DNA from: Planctomycetota bacterium
Lineage (GTDB): Bacteria; Planctomycetota; J058
Length of the DNA: 64,000 nucleotides
Reading direction: 5' to 3'
Assembly: GCA_023954375.1 (NCBI GenBank)
Contig: JAMLIC010000005.1
Span: forward strand, 186,001 to 250,000
Shown here piece after piece: positions 18,474-25,993 of the stretch (positions are counted from its first letter, which is position 1; every line of letters starts with the position of its first letter). The position numbers were made by a program, and so were the translations under genes. The notes beneath the pieces were generated by a model, which saw only the letters and a program-made list of their open reading frames with translations, was not told where the DNA came from and did not search any database.

Positions 18474-18503
18474 GTGCCCGTGCCCGTGCCCGTGCCCGTG
18501 CCC
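18474..18503. repeat. Hexamer tandem array (GTGCCC)5
   Basis: Five perfect tandem copies of GTGCCC lie in the 227-bp gap between ccoNO and the PRC-barrel gene. A second array of the same unit is at 51310-51339, also between genes; both are preceded by CTG(T/A)C. The gap shows no other gene. Confidence 0.9.
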
Positions 18504-18553
18504 GCCCTGCAGGGGGCGCCGGACTCGACCCGGCGGGCACGGGCGCGAGCCGC

Positions 18554-18937
18554 CTACGCGCGCGGCCCCCAGCTGTAGAACGAGTGGAACTCCGCCGCCC
18601 TCGAGCGGTCGACGAGGTCCACGCGCCACCGCTCGCGGTGCACGTGCGGCGCGTGCGCGAGGTCGTCGCGCGTCTTGCCGTGGTGCTGGAGCACGAAGGA
18701 CTGGTCGCCCGCGCGCCAGTGGAGGTGGTCCCAGGGCACGGGGAAGAGCTTCTCCCCCACCCCGAGCAGGCCGCCGAAGCCCAGGATCGCGTAGGTCACG
18801 CGCCCGGTGGCGGCGTCGATGGCGAGGTCCTCGATCGTGCCCAGCGGCTCGCCCACGAGGTCCTTCACCTTCGCGTGCAGGAGCTCGCGGACCGAGAGCG
18901 TCGCCACGGTCGGTGTGTCGGTCCTGGTCGTCGTCAT
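18554..18937 (-). CDS. PRC-barrel domain protein
   Basis: A 127-aa soluble protein. Residues about 15-75 read as a PRC barrel (LHAKVKDLVGEPLGTIEDL, then VTYAILGFGGLLGVG and FPVPWDHL). The C-terminal part is charged and His-rich with HHGKTRDDLAHAPHVH. The ATG at 18937 has a strong purine run AGAGAGGGGGG upstream. It is followed by 17 bp from the USP gene stop on the same strand. PRC proteins of this kind often belong to stress regulons; the ligand is unknown. Confidence 0.85.
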   Translation of the reverse strand: MTTTRTDTPTVATLSVRELLHAKVKDLVGEPLGTIEDLAIDAATGRVTYAILGFGGLLGVGEKLFPVPWDHLHWRAGDQSFVLQHHGKTRDDLAHAPHVHRERWRVDLVDRSRAAEFHSFYSWGPRA

Positions 18938-18954
18938 GGGTCCCCCCTCTCTCT

Positions 18955-19869
18955 TCAGCCCCGGGCGCCGGCGGGCGCCGGCGCGGCGTCCGCCGGGTCG
19001 CGGCGCTCGCTGCCCTGGTGGACCCGCCGCACGAGCAGCGGGCGTGTGCAGTGCCGGATCACCTGCTCGGCGACCGACCCGAAGACCCACCGCGACAGGC
19101 CGCGGCGGCCGTGGGTGCTCATGGCCACGAGGTCCGCGCGCTCGCGCTCGGCGGCGTCGAGGATCTCCAGCGCCTCGGGGCCGTAGGCGGCCAGGGCGCG
19201 GGCCCGGATGCCCTTCTCCTCGAGGCGCCGGCGGGCGGGCTCGAGCGAGGCCTCGACCTCCTTCGGCGGGCGCAGCGTCGCGACCTCGGCCGGGTAGGGG
19301 GCGGCGGCCACGGGCACGGTCCACTCGACCCGCATGAGGACGACCTCGCTCTCGTAGAGCCGGGCGAAGTCCTCGACCAGCGGCAGGATGCCCAGCGAGA
19401 CCTCGGAGCCGTCGAGCGGCACGAGGATCCGCTTGAAGCGCAGCTCCGCGCCGGCGGCGTCGAGGGCGCGCGGGTTGGCCACGAGCACCGGGGCCGGGCA
19501 GGCGCGGACGACGTGCTCCGTGACGCTGCCGCGCACGAAGCGCGACAGGCCGCTGCGGCCGTGCGTGGCCATGGCGACGAGCTCGGGCTGGAGGCGCTCG
19601 GCGTGGAGGACGACCTCCTCGACGGGGTCGCCGACCACGACGCGCACGCTCGCCACCGCGCCGCGGTCGACGAGGGCGTCGCGCACCCCCTCGAGGTGGT
19701 CGCGCGCGTCCCTCAGCCGCTCCTCGCGCGCGGCGAGGTCGGCCTCGGGCTCGACGACGCCGAGGAGGACGACCTCGTGGTCCTTGCGCACGAGGAGGCG
19801 CTCGACCTGCCGCACGATGCGGTCGGCGAGGGCCGAGCCGTCGAGGGGGACCAGGATTCGCTTCTGCAC
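18955..19869 (-). CDS. Tandem universal stress protein (two Usp domains)
   Basis: A 304-aa soluble protein with two UspA domains (about 1-140 and 145-290). Each begins KRILVPLDGS and carries the ATP-binding G-rich motif, THGRSGLSRFVRGS and THGRRGLSRWVFGS. ATP-binding Usp proteins help survival under starvation or low oxygen. The GTG start is preceded by GGAGGTTCCG. The gene lies between a PRC-barrel gene and a response regulator, all on the minus strand. Confidence 0.93.
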   Translation of the reverse strand: MQKRILVPLDGSALADRIVRQVERLLVRKDHEVVLLGVVEPEADLAAREERLRDARDHLEGVRDALVDRGAVASVRVVVGDPVEEVVLHAERLQPELVAMATHGRSGLSRFVRGSVTEHVVRACPAPVLVANPRALDAAGAELRFKRILVPLDGSEVSLGILPLVEDFARLYESEVVLMRVEWTVPVAAAPYPAEVATLRPPKEVEASLEPARRRLEEKGIRARALAAYGPEALEILDAAERERADLVAMSTHGRRGLSRWVFGSVAEQVIRHCTRPLLVRRVHQGSERRDPADAAPAPAGARG

Positions 19870-19890
19870 CGGAACCTCCGCGTCGCCGGG

Positions 19891-20307
19891 CTAGGCGCCC
19901 GAGCGACCGACGTGGGTGATGACCTCGCGCACGCGCCGGAGGAGGTCCTCCGGATCGAACGGCTTGCGCATGTAGTGGAGGACGCCGAGCTGCCGGCAGC
20001 GCTCCGCCGACTCCCTGCTCGGGTAGCCCGTGATCACGATCACCGGCAGCGTCGGGTGATCCTGCCGGATGTGCTGGAGGAGGGTCAGCCCGTCGACGTG
20101 CGGCATCCGCAGGTCGAGGAGCACGAGGTCGTACGCGCCGTTGCGCTGGAACGCCTCCACGCAGCGGCGCGGGTCGCGCTCGGCGATGACCTCGACGCCG
20201 AGGCGCTGGAGCGTGTCCTGGTAGACCTCCAGCATGGCCTCCTCGTCATCCACGACGAGGACCAGCGCCCGGCGCTTGGTGGAATCGGCTGCGGCTCGCG
20301 GCTCCAA
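19891..20307 (-). CDS. Single-domain response regulator
   Basis: A 138-aa CheY-like receiver with acidic residues D20-D21, phosphoacceptor D65 (LLDLRMP) and the KPF motif near the C-terminus; it has no output domain. The start is TTG at 20307, chosen because GGGGGAGGA lies just upstream. It resembles the receiver of the NtrC-type regulator nearby and may be phosphorylated by the PAS kinase at 22.9-24.9 kb. That pairing is inferred from position only. Confidence 0.9.
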   Translation of the reverse strand: MEPRAAADSTKRRALVLVVDDEEAMLEVYQDTLQRLGVEVIAERDPRRCVEAFQRNGAYDLVLLDLRMPHVDGLTLLQHIRQDHPTLPVIVITGYPSRESAERCRQLGVLHYMRKPFDPEDLLRRVREVITHVGRSGA

Positions 20308-20678
20308 GGCGTCCTCCCCCGGGGCTCGCCCCGGGACGAAAGGATCCGACGCAACCTGCGGGCCGCCTCCCTGTACGACCAGAACCTCTGCCGTCGGAAT
20401 CGCTTGCGGCGGCGCGCCCGCGTCCGAGCCGCAGGACAGTCACACGGTCGCCGTCACGCGGGCGTGACCGGACGACGGGACGAGCGCGGTCGGGCCGGGT
20501 CATCGCTGTCCCCGCGCGTCCCGTCGCGTCCGGGCGACGGCGCCGCGGCGCCCCGTCGCCGCCGGATGACGGGCTCGCCGCGCGGGCGGGACTTGCGACC
20601 GTCAGCCGCGGCAAGCCGGTTGCAGTCCTCCCTCGTGACGGGGGGCCCGCGGCAGACGGGGCTCGACGGGAGGACGCG
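20308..20678. other. Divergent intergenic region
   Basis: These 371 bp separate the response regulator (minus) from the CBS gene (plus) and hold no convincing ORF. Next to the response-regulator start is a perfect inverted repeat, CCCGGGGC-TC-GCCCCGGG (20318-20335), that would form a leader hairpin in its mRNA. A CGTCA-N8-TGACC palindrome lies mid-region (20452-20469). Promoter elements for both genes must be here but none is clear. Confidence 0.6.
20452..20469. promoter_or_regulatory. CGTCA-N8-TGACC palindrome, candidate operator
   Basis: The sequence CGTCACG...CGTGACC contains a perfect 7-bp inverted repeat (GTCACGC/GCGTGAC, 2-bp spacer). The same spacing, and the same CG after CGTCA, is seen in two sites upstream of the second Usp gene at 25918-25963. 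The shared architecture suggests a common dimeric regulator; its identity is unknown. Confidence 0.45.
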
Positions 20679-21239
20679 ATGAACCATGTGCAGGAGCTCC
20701 GCGTGGAGCAGGTGATGACGCCGGCGCCGGTGTGCCTCGAGCAGGACTGCTCGCTCGCCGGGGCGCTGGCCTTCCTGGTCCGCGAGCACTACCAGGCCGC
20801 CCCGATCGTGGACCGGGCGGGCGCGCTGGTCGGCGTCGTCACGCGCGCCAACCTCCTCGCCTGGCTGAACGGGCTCATCGAGGGCCCGGGGCGCGACCTG
20901 ACCCTCGAGGAGCTCATGTCGCTCGGGATCGGGCCGGCCATCGACACCGACCCCCTGCGCTGCTCGGCGGGGATGCAGCTGAAGGAGGCCAGCAAGGCGC
21001 TCGTGCGCGACCACGCGCCGGCCATGCTGGTCGTCCGCGACGGGCGGCTCGTCGGGATCCTCACCCTGCGCGACGTCGTCCGGGCCATGGCCTTCGGGGA
21101 CGAGCGCGTCCCGAGCGACCACGTGGGCCACGGGCGGGGCGGCTGCTTCTCTCCCACCGGCGCGCCGGAGAACCCGCGCGGCAGCGAGGAGGAGGACGCG
21201 CTGGCCGAGCGCCTCGAGGGGTGGCTCCCCCGCCGCTAG
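20679..21239 (+). CDS. CBS-domain pair protein
   Basis: A 186-aa soluble protein with two CBS motifs (VEQVMTPAPVCL...VGVVTRANLL at about 8-62, and SAGMQLKEASKAL...VGILTLRDVV at about 98-145). CBS pairs bind adenine nucleotides and sense energy state. The C-terminus is an acidic tail with no fused enzyme. The start has GGGAGGACGCG upstream. Being beside Usp and response-regulator genes, it may take part in the same stress response. Its TAG is also the first bases of a dispersed repeat. Confidence 0.9.
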   Translation: MNHVQELRVEQVMTPAPVCLEQDCSLAGALAFLVREHYQAAPIVDRAGALVGVVTRANLLAWLNGLIEGPGRDLTLEELMSLGIGPAIDTDPLRCSAGMQLKEASKALVRDHAPAMLVVRDGRLVGILTLRDVVRAMAFGDERVPSDHVGHGRGGCFSPTGAPENPRGSEEEDALAERLEGWLPRR

Positions 21240-21385
21240 TGTGATCGACGGCTGCGGCCGCGGATGCCGGGCGATGCGGCGCGGGGGGGGGGGGGGGGGG
21301 GGGCGGGAGCAGGCGATCGATACGACCCGCGCGCGCGCCGCCTCGCCTCGGCCTCCGCAGCCTCGCCTCGCTCGTTGCTTCGTTC
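21236..21385 (+). repeat. Dispersed repeat, copy A
   Basis: This starts within the CBS gene stop codon. It shares with copy B (41075-41195, opposite strand) the opening CTAG(T/C)GTGATCGACGG, then GGATGCCGGGCG and GCGGCGCG, and then a long match around GCGCGCCGCCTCGCCTCGG followed by CCTCGCCTCGCTCGT(T/C)GCT. Copy A has a G run inserted in the middle. Within the element the unit CCTCGCCTCG occurs twice. No ORF or transposase is present. Confidence 0.8.
21283..21303. repeat. 21-nt guanine homopolymer
   Basis: Twenty-one consecutive G lie inside repeat copy A; copy B lacks the run. Such a tract could slip during replication, could form a G-quadruplex, or could be a sequencing or assembly artefact. 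Confidence 0.9.
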
Positions 21386-21508
21386 CACCCGTGGCTACGG
21401 ACTGGCCCGTGCGGGTCTCTGCCTCGAGGACAGGCCCTCGTGTGATTGAGCTGTCATGTGATGACGAGTCCGGGAGGGGACTCGGTGCCGCGCTGCGCTG
21501 CACCCCTG

Positions 21509-22957
21509 CTAACCCCGGAAGTCGTTCGCCTTGAGCGCGTGGTTCTTCATCAGCCGGTAGTAGGTCCCCCGGGGGATCCCGGCCTCCTTCGCCGCGGCCG
21601 TGACGTCGCCCTGGTGCTGCTCGAGCATGGCCGCGAGGTACTCCCGCTCGAACGCGGCCATGCGCCGGGCGCGCTCCTCGAAGAAGCCGCCGCCGCCGAG
21701 CGCCGGCGCGCCGCCGCCGCCGGCCGCGACGCCGGCGGCCGCGCTCGCGACGAGCCGCGCGCCCTGGTCGCCCGAGGCGATGACGAGCGTGTCGGGCAGG
21801 TCCTCGATCCCGATCTCGTCCGCCCGCGTCATGGCGATCCCGCGGCGGACCACGTTCTGCAGCTCGCGCACGTTGCCCGGCCAGCGGTAGTGCGTGAGCA
21901 CCTCGACGGCATCGGGCCGGATCCCCTTGACGTTCTTGCCCATCTCGCGCGCGTGGCGCTGGACGAAGTGCTGGGCGAGCCGCACGACGTCGTCGCCCCG
22001 CTCGCGCAGCGGCGGGAGCTGGATCTTCACCACGTTGATGCGGTAGAGCAGGTCCTGCCGGAACGTCCCCTCGGCGACCATCTTGTCCAGGTCGCGGCCG
22101 GTCGCGGCGACCACGCGCACGCTCACGGGCGTCTCGGTCTTGCTGCCGACGCGGCGGATCCGCCGCTCCTGCAGGGCGCGCAGGAGCTTGGCCTGGAGCA
22201 GCGGCGGGAGCTCGCCGATCTCGTCCAGGAAGAAGGTGCCCTTGTCGGCGAACTCGAGCAGGCCGATGCTCCGGTTGTTCGCCCCGGTGAACGCGCCCTT
22301 CTCGTAGCCGAAGAACTCGCTCTCCAGCAGGTGCTCCGGGATCGCCCCGCAGTCGACCGGGACGAACCGCTCGGTGCCGCGCCGGCTGCGCCGGTGGATC
22401 GCGCGCGCGACGAGCTCCTTGCCCGTGCCCGTCTCGCCGACGACCAGCACGTCCACGTCGGTGTCGGCCACCCGGCGCACCGTCTCGAAGACGGCCTCCA
22501 TGGAGGACGAGGTGCCCACGAGGTCGTCGAACGCGTAGTCGCGCGAGACCTGGCGCCGGAGCAGCCGGTTCTCGTCCGCGAGGCGGCGCTCCTGCAGGAA
22601 GCGCTTCACGTTCGCCAGCAGGTCGTCGGGCAGGAAGGGCTTCGTCAGGTAGTCGACGGCCCCCAGCCGGAGGCACTCGACGGCCGTCTCGATCGTCGGG
22701 AAGCCCGTGATCATGAGGACGGGCAGGTCGGGGTCCTGCTCGCGCGCCTTGCGCAGGAGGGTGACCCCGTCGACGCCGGGCATGCGGATGTCCGTGACCA
22801 TGACGTCGAACGACTCGTCCTTGAGCCGCTCGACCGCCCGGGCGCTCTGCCGCTCGACGACGACCTCGACGTCGTCGCCGAGGCGCTCGAGCGTCTCCTG
22901 GCAGACCTCCAGCATCCCCTCCTCGTCGTCGACGACGAGCACGCGCGGCCTAGGCAT
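21509..22957 (-). CDS. NtrC-family sigma-54 response regulator
   Basis: A 482-aa regulator with a receiver (1-120, D56 in VTDIRMP), an AAA+ domain (about 145-385) with Walker A GETGTGKE (174-181) and the sigma-54 contact motif GAFTGA (221-226), and a C-terminal helix-turn-helix of Fis type (DVTAAAKEAGIPRGTYYRL). It should activate sigma-54 promoters after phosphorylation by the adjacent kinase, whose stop overlaps its ATG by 8 bp. I did not find a clean -24/-12 promoter, so its targets are unknown. Confidence 0.95.
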   Translation of the reverse strand: MPRPRVLVVDDEEGMLEVCQETLERLGDDVEVVVERQSARAVERLKDESFDVMVTDIRMPGVDGVTLLRKAREQDPDLPVLMITGFPTIETAVECLRLGAVDYLTKPFLPDDLLANVKRFLQERRLADENRLLRRQVSRDYAFDDLVGTSSSMEAVFETVRRVADTDVDVLVVGETGTGKELVARAIHRRSRRGTERFVPVDCGAIPEHLLESEFFGYEKGAFTGANNRSIGLLEFADKGTFFLDEIGELPPLLQAKLLRALQERRIRRVGSKTETPVSVRVVAATGRDLDKMVAEGTFRQDLLYRINVVKIQLPPLRERGDDVVRLAQHFVQRHAREMGKNVKGIRPDAVEVLTHYRWPGNVRELQNVVRRGIAMTRADEIGIEDLPDTLVIASGDQGARLVASAAAGVAAGGGGAPALGGGGFFEERARRMAAFEREYLAAMLEQHQGDVTAAAKEAGIPRGTYYRLMKNHALKANDFRG

Positions 22958-24914
22958 CTCCCGCCCCCTCCTCGTACGCGGGGAGCCGCACGATGAAGCG
23001 AGCCCCCCCGCCCGGCGGCGTCTCCAGCCGGATGTCGCCGCCGTGCCCGCCTATCAGACCATGGCAGATCGCCAGGCCAAGCCCCGTGCCGCCCTTCCCG
23101 GACTTCGTGGTGAAGAACGGCTCGAAGACCCGGCCCTGGATCTCCTCCGGGACCCCGGGGCCCGTGTCCTCGACGGCGATGACCACGGCCTGCCGGCCGT
23201 CGACGAGCCGCCCCCCCGGGCGGCTGGAGATCGTCACCCGCCCGCCCTCGGGCATGGCGTCGATCGCGTTGAGCAGCAGGTTCAGGAACACCTGCTGCAG
23301 CTCGTTCATGCTCCCGCTGATGAGCAGCGGGCCCGGCGCGAGCTCCTGCACGACCTGGACGCCGTGGCGGACCGCCTTGCTCCCGGTGAGCGACAGCGCC
23401 TTGCCCAGCGGCTCGTGGAGGTCCAGCCGCTCCTTCTGCTCGACGGCGGGGCGGCAGTAGTCGAGGAGCCCGCGGGTCAGCCGGCCGATGCGGTCGCACT
23501 GCTCGACGATCTTGCCCAGCTCGCGCGACACCTTGGGCGAGAGCTCCTCGCGCCCGGTCAGGAGGAGGCGCGCCTTGGCGCCGATGATCCCGATCGGGTT
23601 GTTGACCTCGTGGGCCACGTTGCCGGCCAGCTCGCCCAGGGCGGCCAGCCGCGCCGCCTGCTGCAGGTTGCGCTCGAGGGCCCGCATCTCGGTCACGTCG
23701 CGCACGATGCACGCGCGCCCCGACGGCCGCCCCTCCGCGTCGAGCGCGCGCCCGAGCGCGTCGCGGACCTCCGAGCAGGTGACCGAGACCTGCACGCGCC
23801 GGCCGTCGCGGGTCACGTGGGTCATCTCGAGGGCCTGCCCGTCCTCGAGCCGCGCCCCCGGCTCGAGCAGGCGGCTCACGGCCTCGTTCAGCACCTCGCC
23901 CGCCTCCCAGCCGTACAGGCGCGCCGCGCCGGCGTTCCAGCTGGTGATGCGCCCCTCCGCGTCGAGGCCGAAGATCGCGTCCTGGCTGGAGGAGACGATC
24001 GCCGCCAGCTCCTGGAGCTGCTCCTGGTCGCGCTTGCGCTGGGTGATGTCCGTGCGGATCGCCACGTACTGGGTCACGCGCCCCTGCTCGTCGGCGAAGG
24101 GGACGATCGTCGTGTCGACCCAGTAGTGGCGGCCGTCCTTGGCCCGGTTCTTGATCTCGCCCCGCCACACCTGCCCGGCCGCGATCGCGCGCCACATGTC
24201 GTGGAAGAACTCGCGCGGGTGGTGACCGGAGTTCAGGATGCGGTGGTTGCGCCCGAGCAGCTCCTCGCGCGTGTAGCCGCTGATCAGGCAGAACGTGTCG
24301 TTGGCGTAGGTGATGTCGCCCGCGCGGTCGGTGATGGCGACGATCGAGTGCTGGTCGAGGGCGAACTTCTGGCTCTCGAGCTCGCGCGCGATCGCCCGCG
24401 CGCGCCGGGCGGTCTCGCGGGTCTCGGTGATGTCGGCCCCGAAGCTGAGGGTGCCGAGGACGCCGCCCGCGAGGTCGCGGACGACCGTGTTGCTCCACAT
24501 GACGGCGATCTCCTCGCCGCCCCGCGTGAGCACGGTGTTCTCGAAGCGCGGCACGTTCGTGCCGCGGAGCATGTCGGCCAGCACCTCGGCGACGCGCGGC
24601 CGGTCGGCCTCCGGCACGAACTGCTCGAGCCAGGGCCGCCCGAGCACCTCGTGCTCGGCGCGGCCGGTGCGCTCGAGCAGGTGGCGGTTGGCGTAGACGA
24701 CCCGGCCCTCGCGGTCGAGCTCGACGATGAGCAGGTTGGCCGTCTCGACGAGGCGCTGGACCGCCCGCTCGAACGGGCCCTCGCCGCCGCCGAGGTCCTC
24801 GAGCTGCAGCCGCTGCCGCAGGACGCGCACCTCGGCGACGAGCTCGTCGCGGCTGAGCGCCTCGGGCGCGGTCAGCGCCTCCTGCGCGGCATCGTAGTTC
24901 CTGCGGAAGGGCAC
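22950..24914 (-). CDS. PAS-containing sensor histidine kinase
   Basis: A soluble kinase of about 654 aa with three PAS domains in a row (near residues 55-180, 190-310, 315-430) and PAC-type linkers such as ADITETRE and TDITQRKR. The H-box is LGELAGNVAHEVNNPIG, then an HATPase with NLLLNAIDAM, VEDTGPGVP and GTGLGLAICHG. No membrane helix is seen, so it senses a cytoplasmic signal such as redox, oxygen or a ligand. I chose the GTG at 24914 because GAGGTG lies 12 bp upstream; an ATG at 24953 would add 13 residues. It is the likely partner of the overlapping NtrC-type regulator. Confidence 0.92.
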   Translation of the reverse strand: MPFRRNYDAAQEALTAPEALSRDELVAEVRVLRQRLQLEDLGGGEGPFERAVQRLVETANLLIVELDREGRVVYANRHLLERTGRAEHEVLGRPWLEQFVPEADRPRVAEVLADMLRGTNVPRFENTVLTRGGEEIAVMWSNTVVRDLAGGVLGTLSFGADITETRETARRARAIARELESQKFALDQHSIVAITDRAGDITYANDTFCLISGYTREELLGRNHRILNSGHHPREFFHDMWRAIAAGQVWRGEIKNRAKDGRHYWVDTTIVPFADEQGRVTQYVAIRTDITQRKRDQEQLQELAAIVSSSQDAIFGLDAEGRITSWNAGAARLYGWEAGEVLNEAVSRLLEPGARLEDGQALEMTHVTRDGRRVQVSVTCSEVRDALGRALDAEGRPSGRACIVRDVTEMRALERNLQQAARLAALGELAGNVAHEVNNPIGIIGAKARLLLTGREELSPKVSRELGKIVEQCDRIGRLTRGLLDYCRPAVEQKERLDLHEPLGKALSLTGSKAVRHGVQVVQELAPGPLLISGSMNELQQVFLNLLLNAIDAMPEGGRVTISSRPGGRLVDGRQAVVIAVEDTGPGVPEEIQGRVFEPFFTTKSGKGGTGLGLAICHGLIGGHGGDIRLETPPGGGARFIVRLPAYEEGAGDA

Positions 24915-24995
24915 GCGGTCCTGGCACCTCGGGGCGGGTCGCCCCCGTCGCATTGTGCACGGCCCCCGCGGGGTGAGGAGGGGGCCGGCGTCTCC

Positions 24996-25847
24996 TCAGC
25001 GCGCCTTGACCACGAGCACGCTGCTGGGCACCGCGCGGATCACGCGCTCGGCCGTGCTCCCGCTCCAGAGGTGGGCGAGGCCGGTCAGGCCGCGCGTGCC
25101 CATGACCAGGAGGTCGCAGCCGACGAGGCCCGCCGCCTCGACGATCCCGGGCGCCGGCTTGCCGGCCCGGACGAGCACGCGCGTCTCGACGCCGTGGCGG
25201 TCGATCCCCTCCAGGCGCCGCCGCAGCGCCTCCTCGCCCCGGGCGACCGCCTCCGGCAGCCCGCTGGCCTCGCCCGCCCAGGGGCGCGCCGCCCCCGGGT
25301 CGGGCACCACGGTGACGAGGGTCAGGTCGGCGACGAACGTGCGGCAGAGGTAGACCGCCGCCCGCAGCGCCTCGTCCGACTCCTTCGCCTCGAGGTCGCC
25401 GTCCAGCGCGCAGAGGATCCGCCGCACCTCGGGGTGGGCGCGGCCGGGCCGGACGAGCCACACGGGCGCCGGCGACTCGCGCACGACGCGCTCGGCGCAG
25501 GAGCCCAGGAGCACGCGGTCGAGCGTCGTGCGCGCGCCCGCGCCGAGCACCACCAGGTCGACCTGCTCGCGCCCGGCCACCGCCAGGAGCACGTCCGCCG
25601 GCCGCCCCTCCTCGACGACCACCCGCGCCGCCTCGGCGCCCACGTCGACGGCGAGCTGCCGCAGCATCGCCTCCGCCTGGAGGACGACCTCCTCGCGCTC
25701 CGCGCGGACCGAGGTCGTCTCGGGCACGGCGTGCGCGAGGACCAGCCGCGCCCCGAACGTGCGCGCCAGGGCGCACGCCTCGCGCCACGCGTCCATGGAG
25801 GCGGGGCTCCAGTCCATGCCCACGAGGATCGTCTGCAAGCGCATCAT
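24996..25847 (-). CDS. Tandem universal stress protein, second copy
   Basis: A 283-aa protein with two Usp domains. The first opens QTILVGMDWSP and the second RRILCALDGD. The C-terminal half has the nucleotide motif GTRGLTGLAHLWSGSTAE; in the first half it is less exact (LGAGARTTLDRVLLGS), so one half may not bind ATP. It starts at one of two adjacent ATGs with AGGAGCG upstream and a possible TATGAC -10 element at 25868-25873. Two palindromic sites lie farther upstream. It precedes the PAS kinase on the same strand. Confidence 0.92.
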   Translation of the reverse strand: MMRLQTILVGMDWSPASMDAWREACALARTFGARLVLAHAVPETTSVRAEREEVVLQAEAMLRQLAVDVGAEAARVVVEEGRPADVLLAVAGREQVDLVVLGAGARTTLDRVLLGSCAERVVRESPAPVWLVRPGRAHPEVRRILCALDGDLEAKESDEALRAAVYLCRTFVADLTLVTVVPDPGAARPWAGEASGLPEAVARGEEALRRRLEGIDRHGVETRVLVRAGKPAPGIVEAAGLVGCDLLVMGTRGLTGLAHLWSGSTAERVIRAVPSSVLVVKAR

Positions 25848-25917
25848 CCGGGTCGCTCCTGCCGGCCGTCATAGCAAACGCGCGCCCGCCGGCGACCGGC
25901 GTCGGGTCGGGCGGGGG

Positions 25918-25963
25918 CGTCACGTTCGCATGACGGGAGGGCATGCGTCACGTCCCGATGACG
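25918..25963 (-). promoter_or_regulatory. Two CGTCA-N8-TGACG operators upstream of Usp gene
   Basis: Sites at 25918-25935 and 25946-25963 are both CGTCACGT-N6-ATGACG-like inverted repeats with exactly 8 bp between the CGTCA and TGACG arms, 28 bp apart. If the TATGAC at 25868-25873 is the -10 element, the site centres lie near -66 and -94, suited to an activator of the Crp/Fnr type. A third site of the same form is at 20452-20469. Confidence 0.5.
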
Positions 25964-25993
25964 CCGGCGCGAGTGGCTCGCGTGGGACACCGG

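Noticed and set aside
21453..21465. GTCAT-GTG-ATGAC palindrome as a further operator
   Set aside because: Arms and spacing differ from the CGTCA-N8-TGACG sites and it lies at the 3' ends of both flanking genes.
25918..25963. Possible CRISPR repeat pair
   Set aside because: There are only two units, 28 bp apart, with no spacer series and no cas genes; palindromic operators explain them better.
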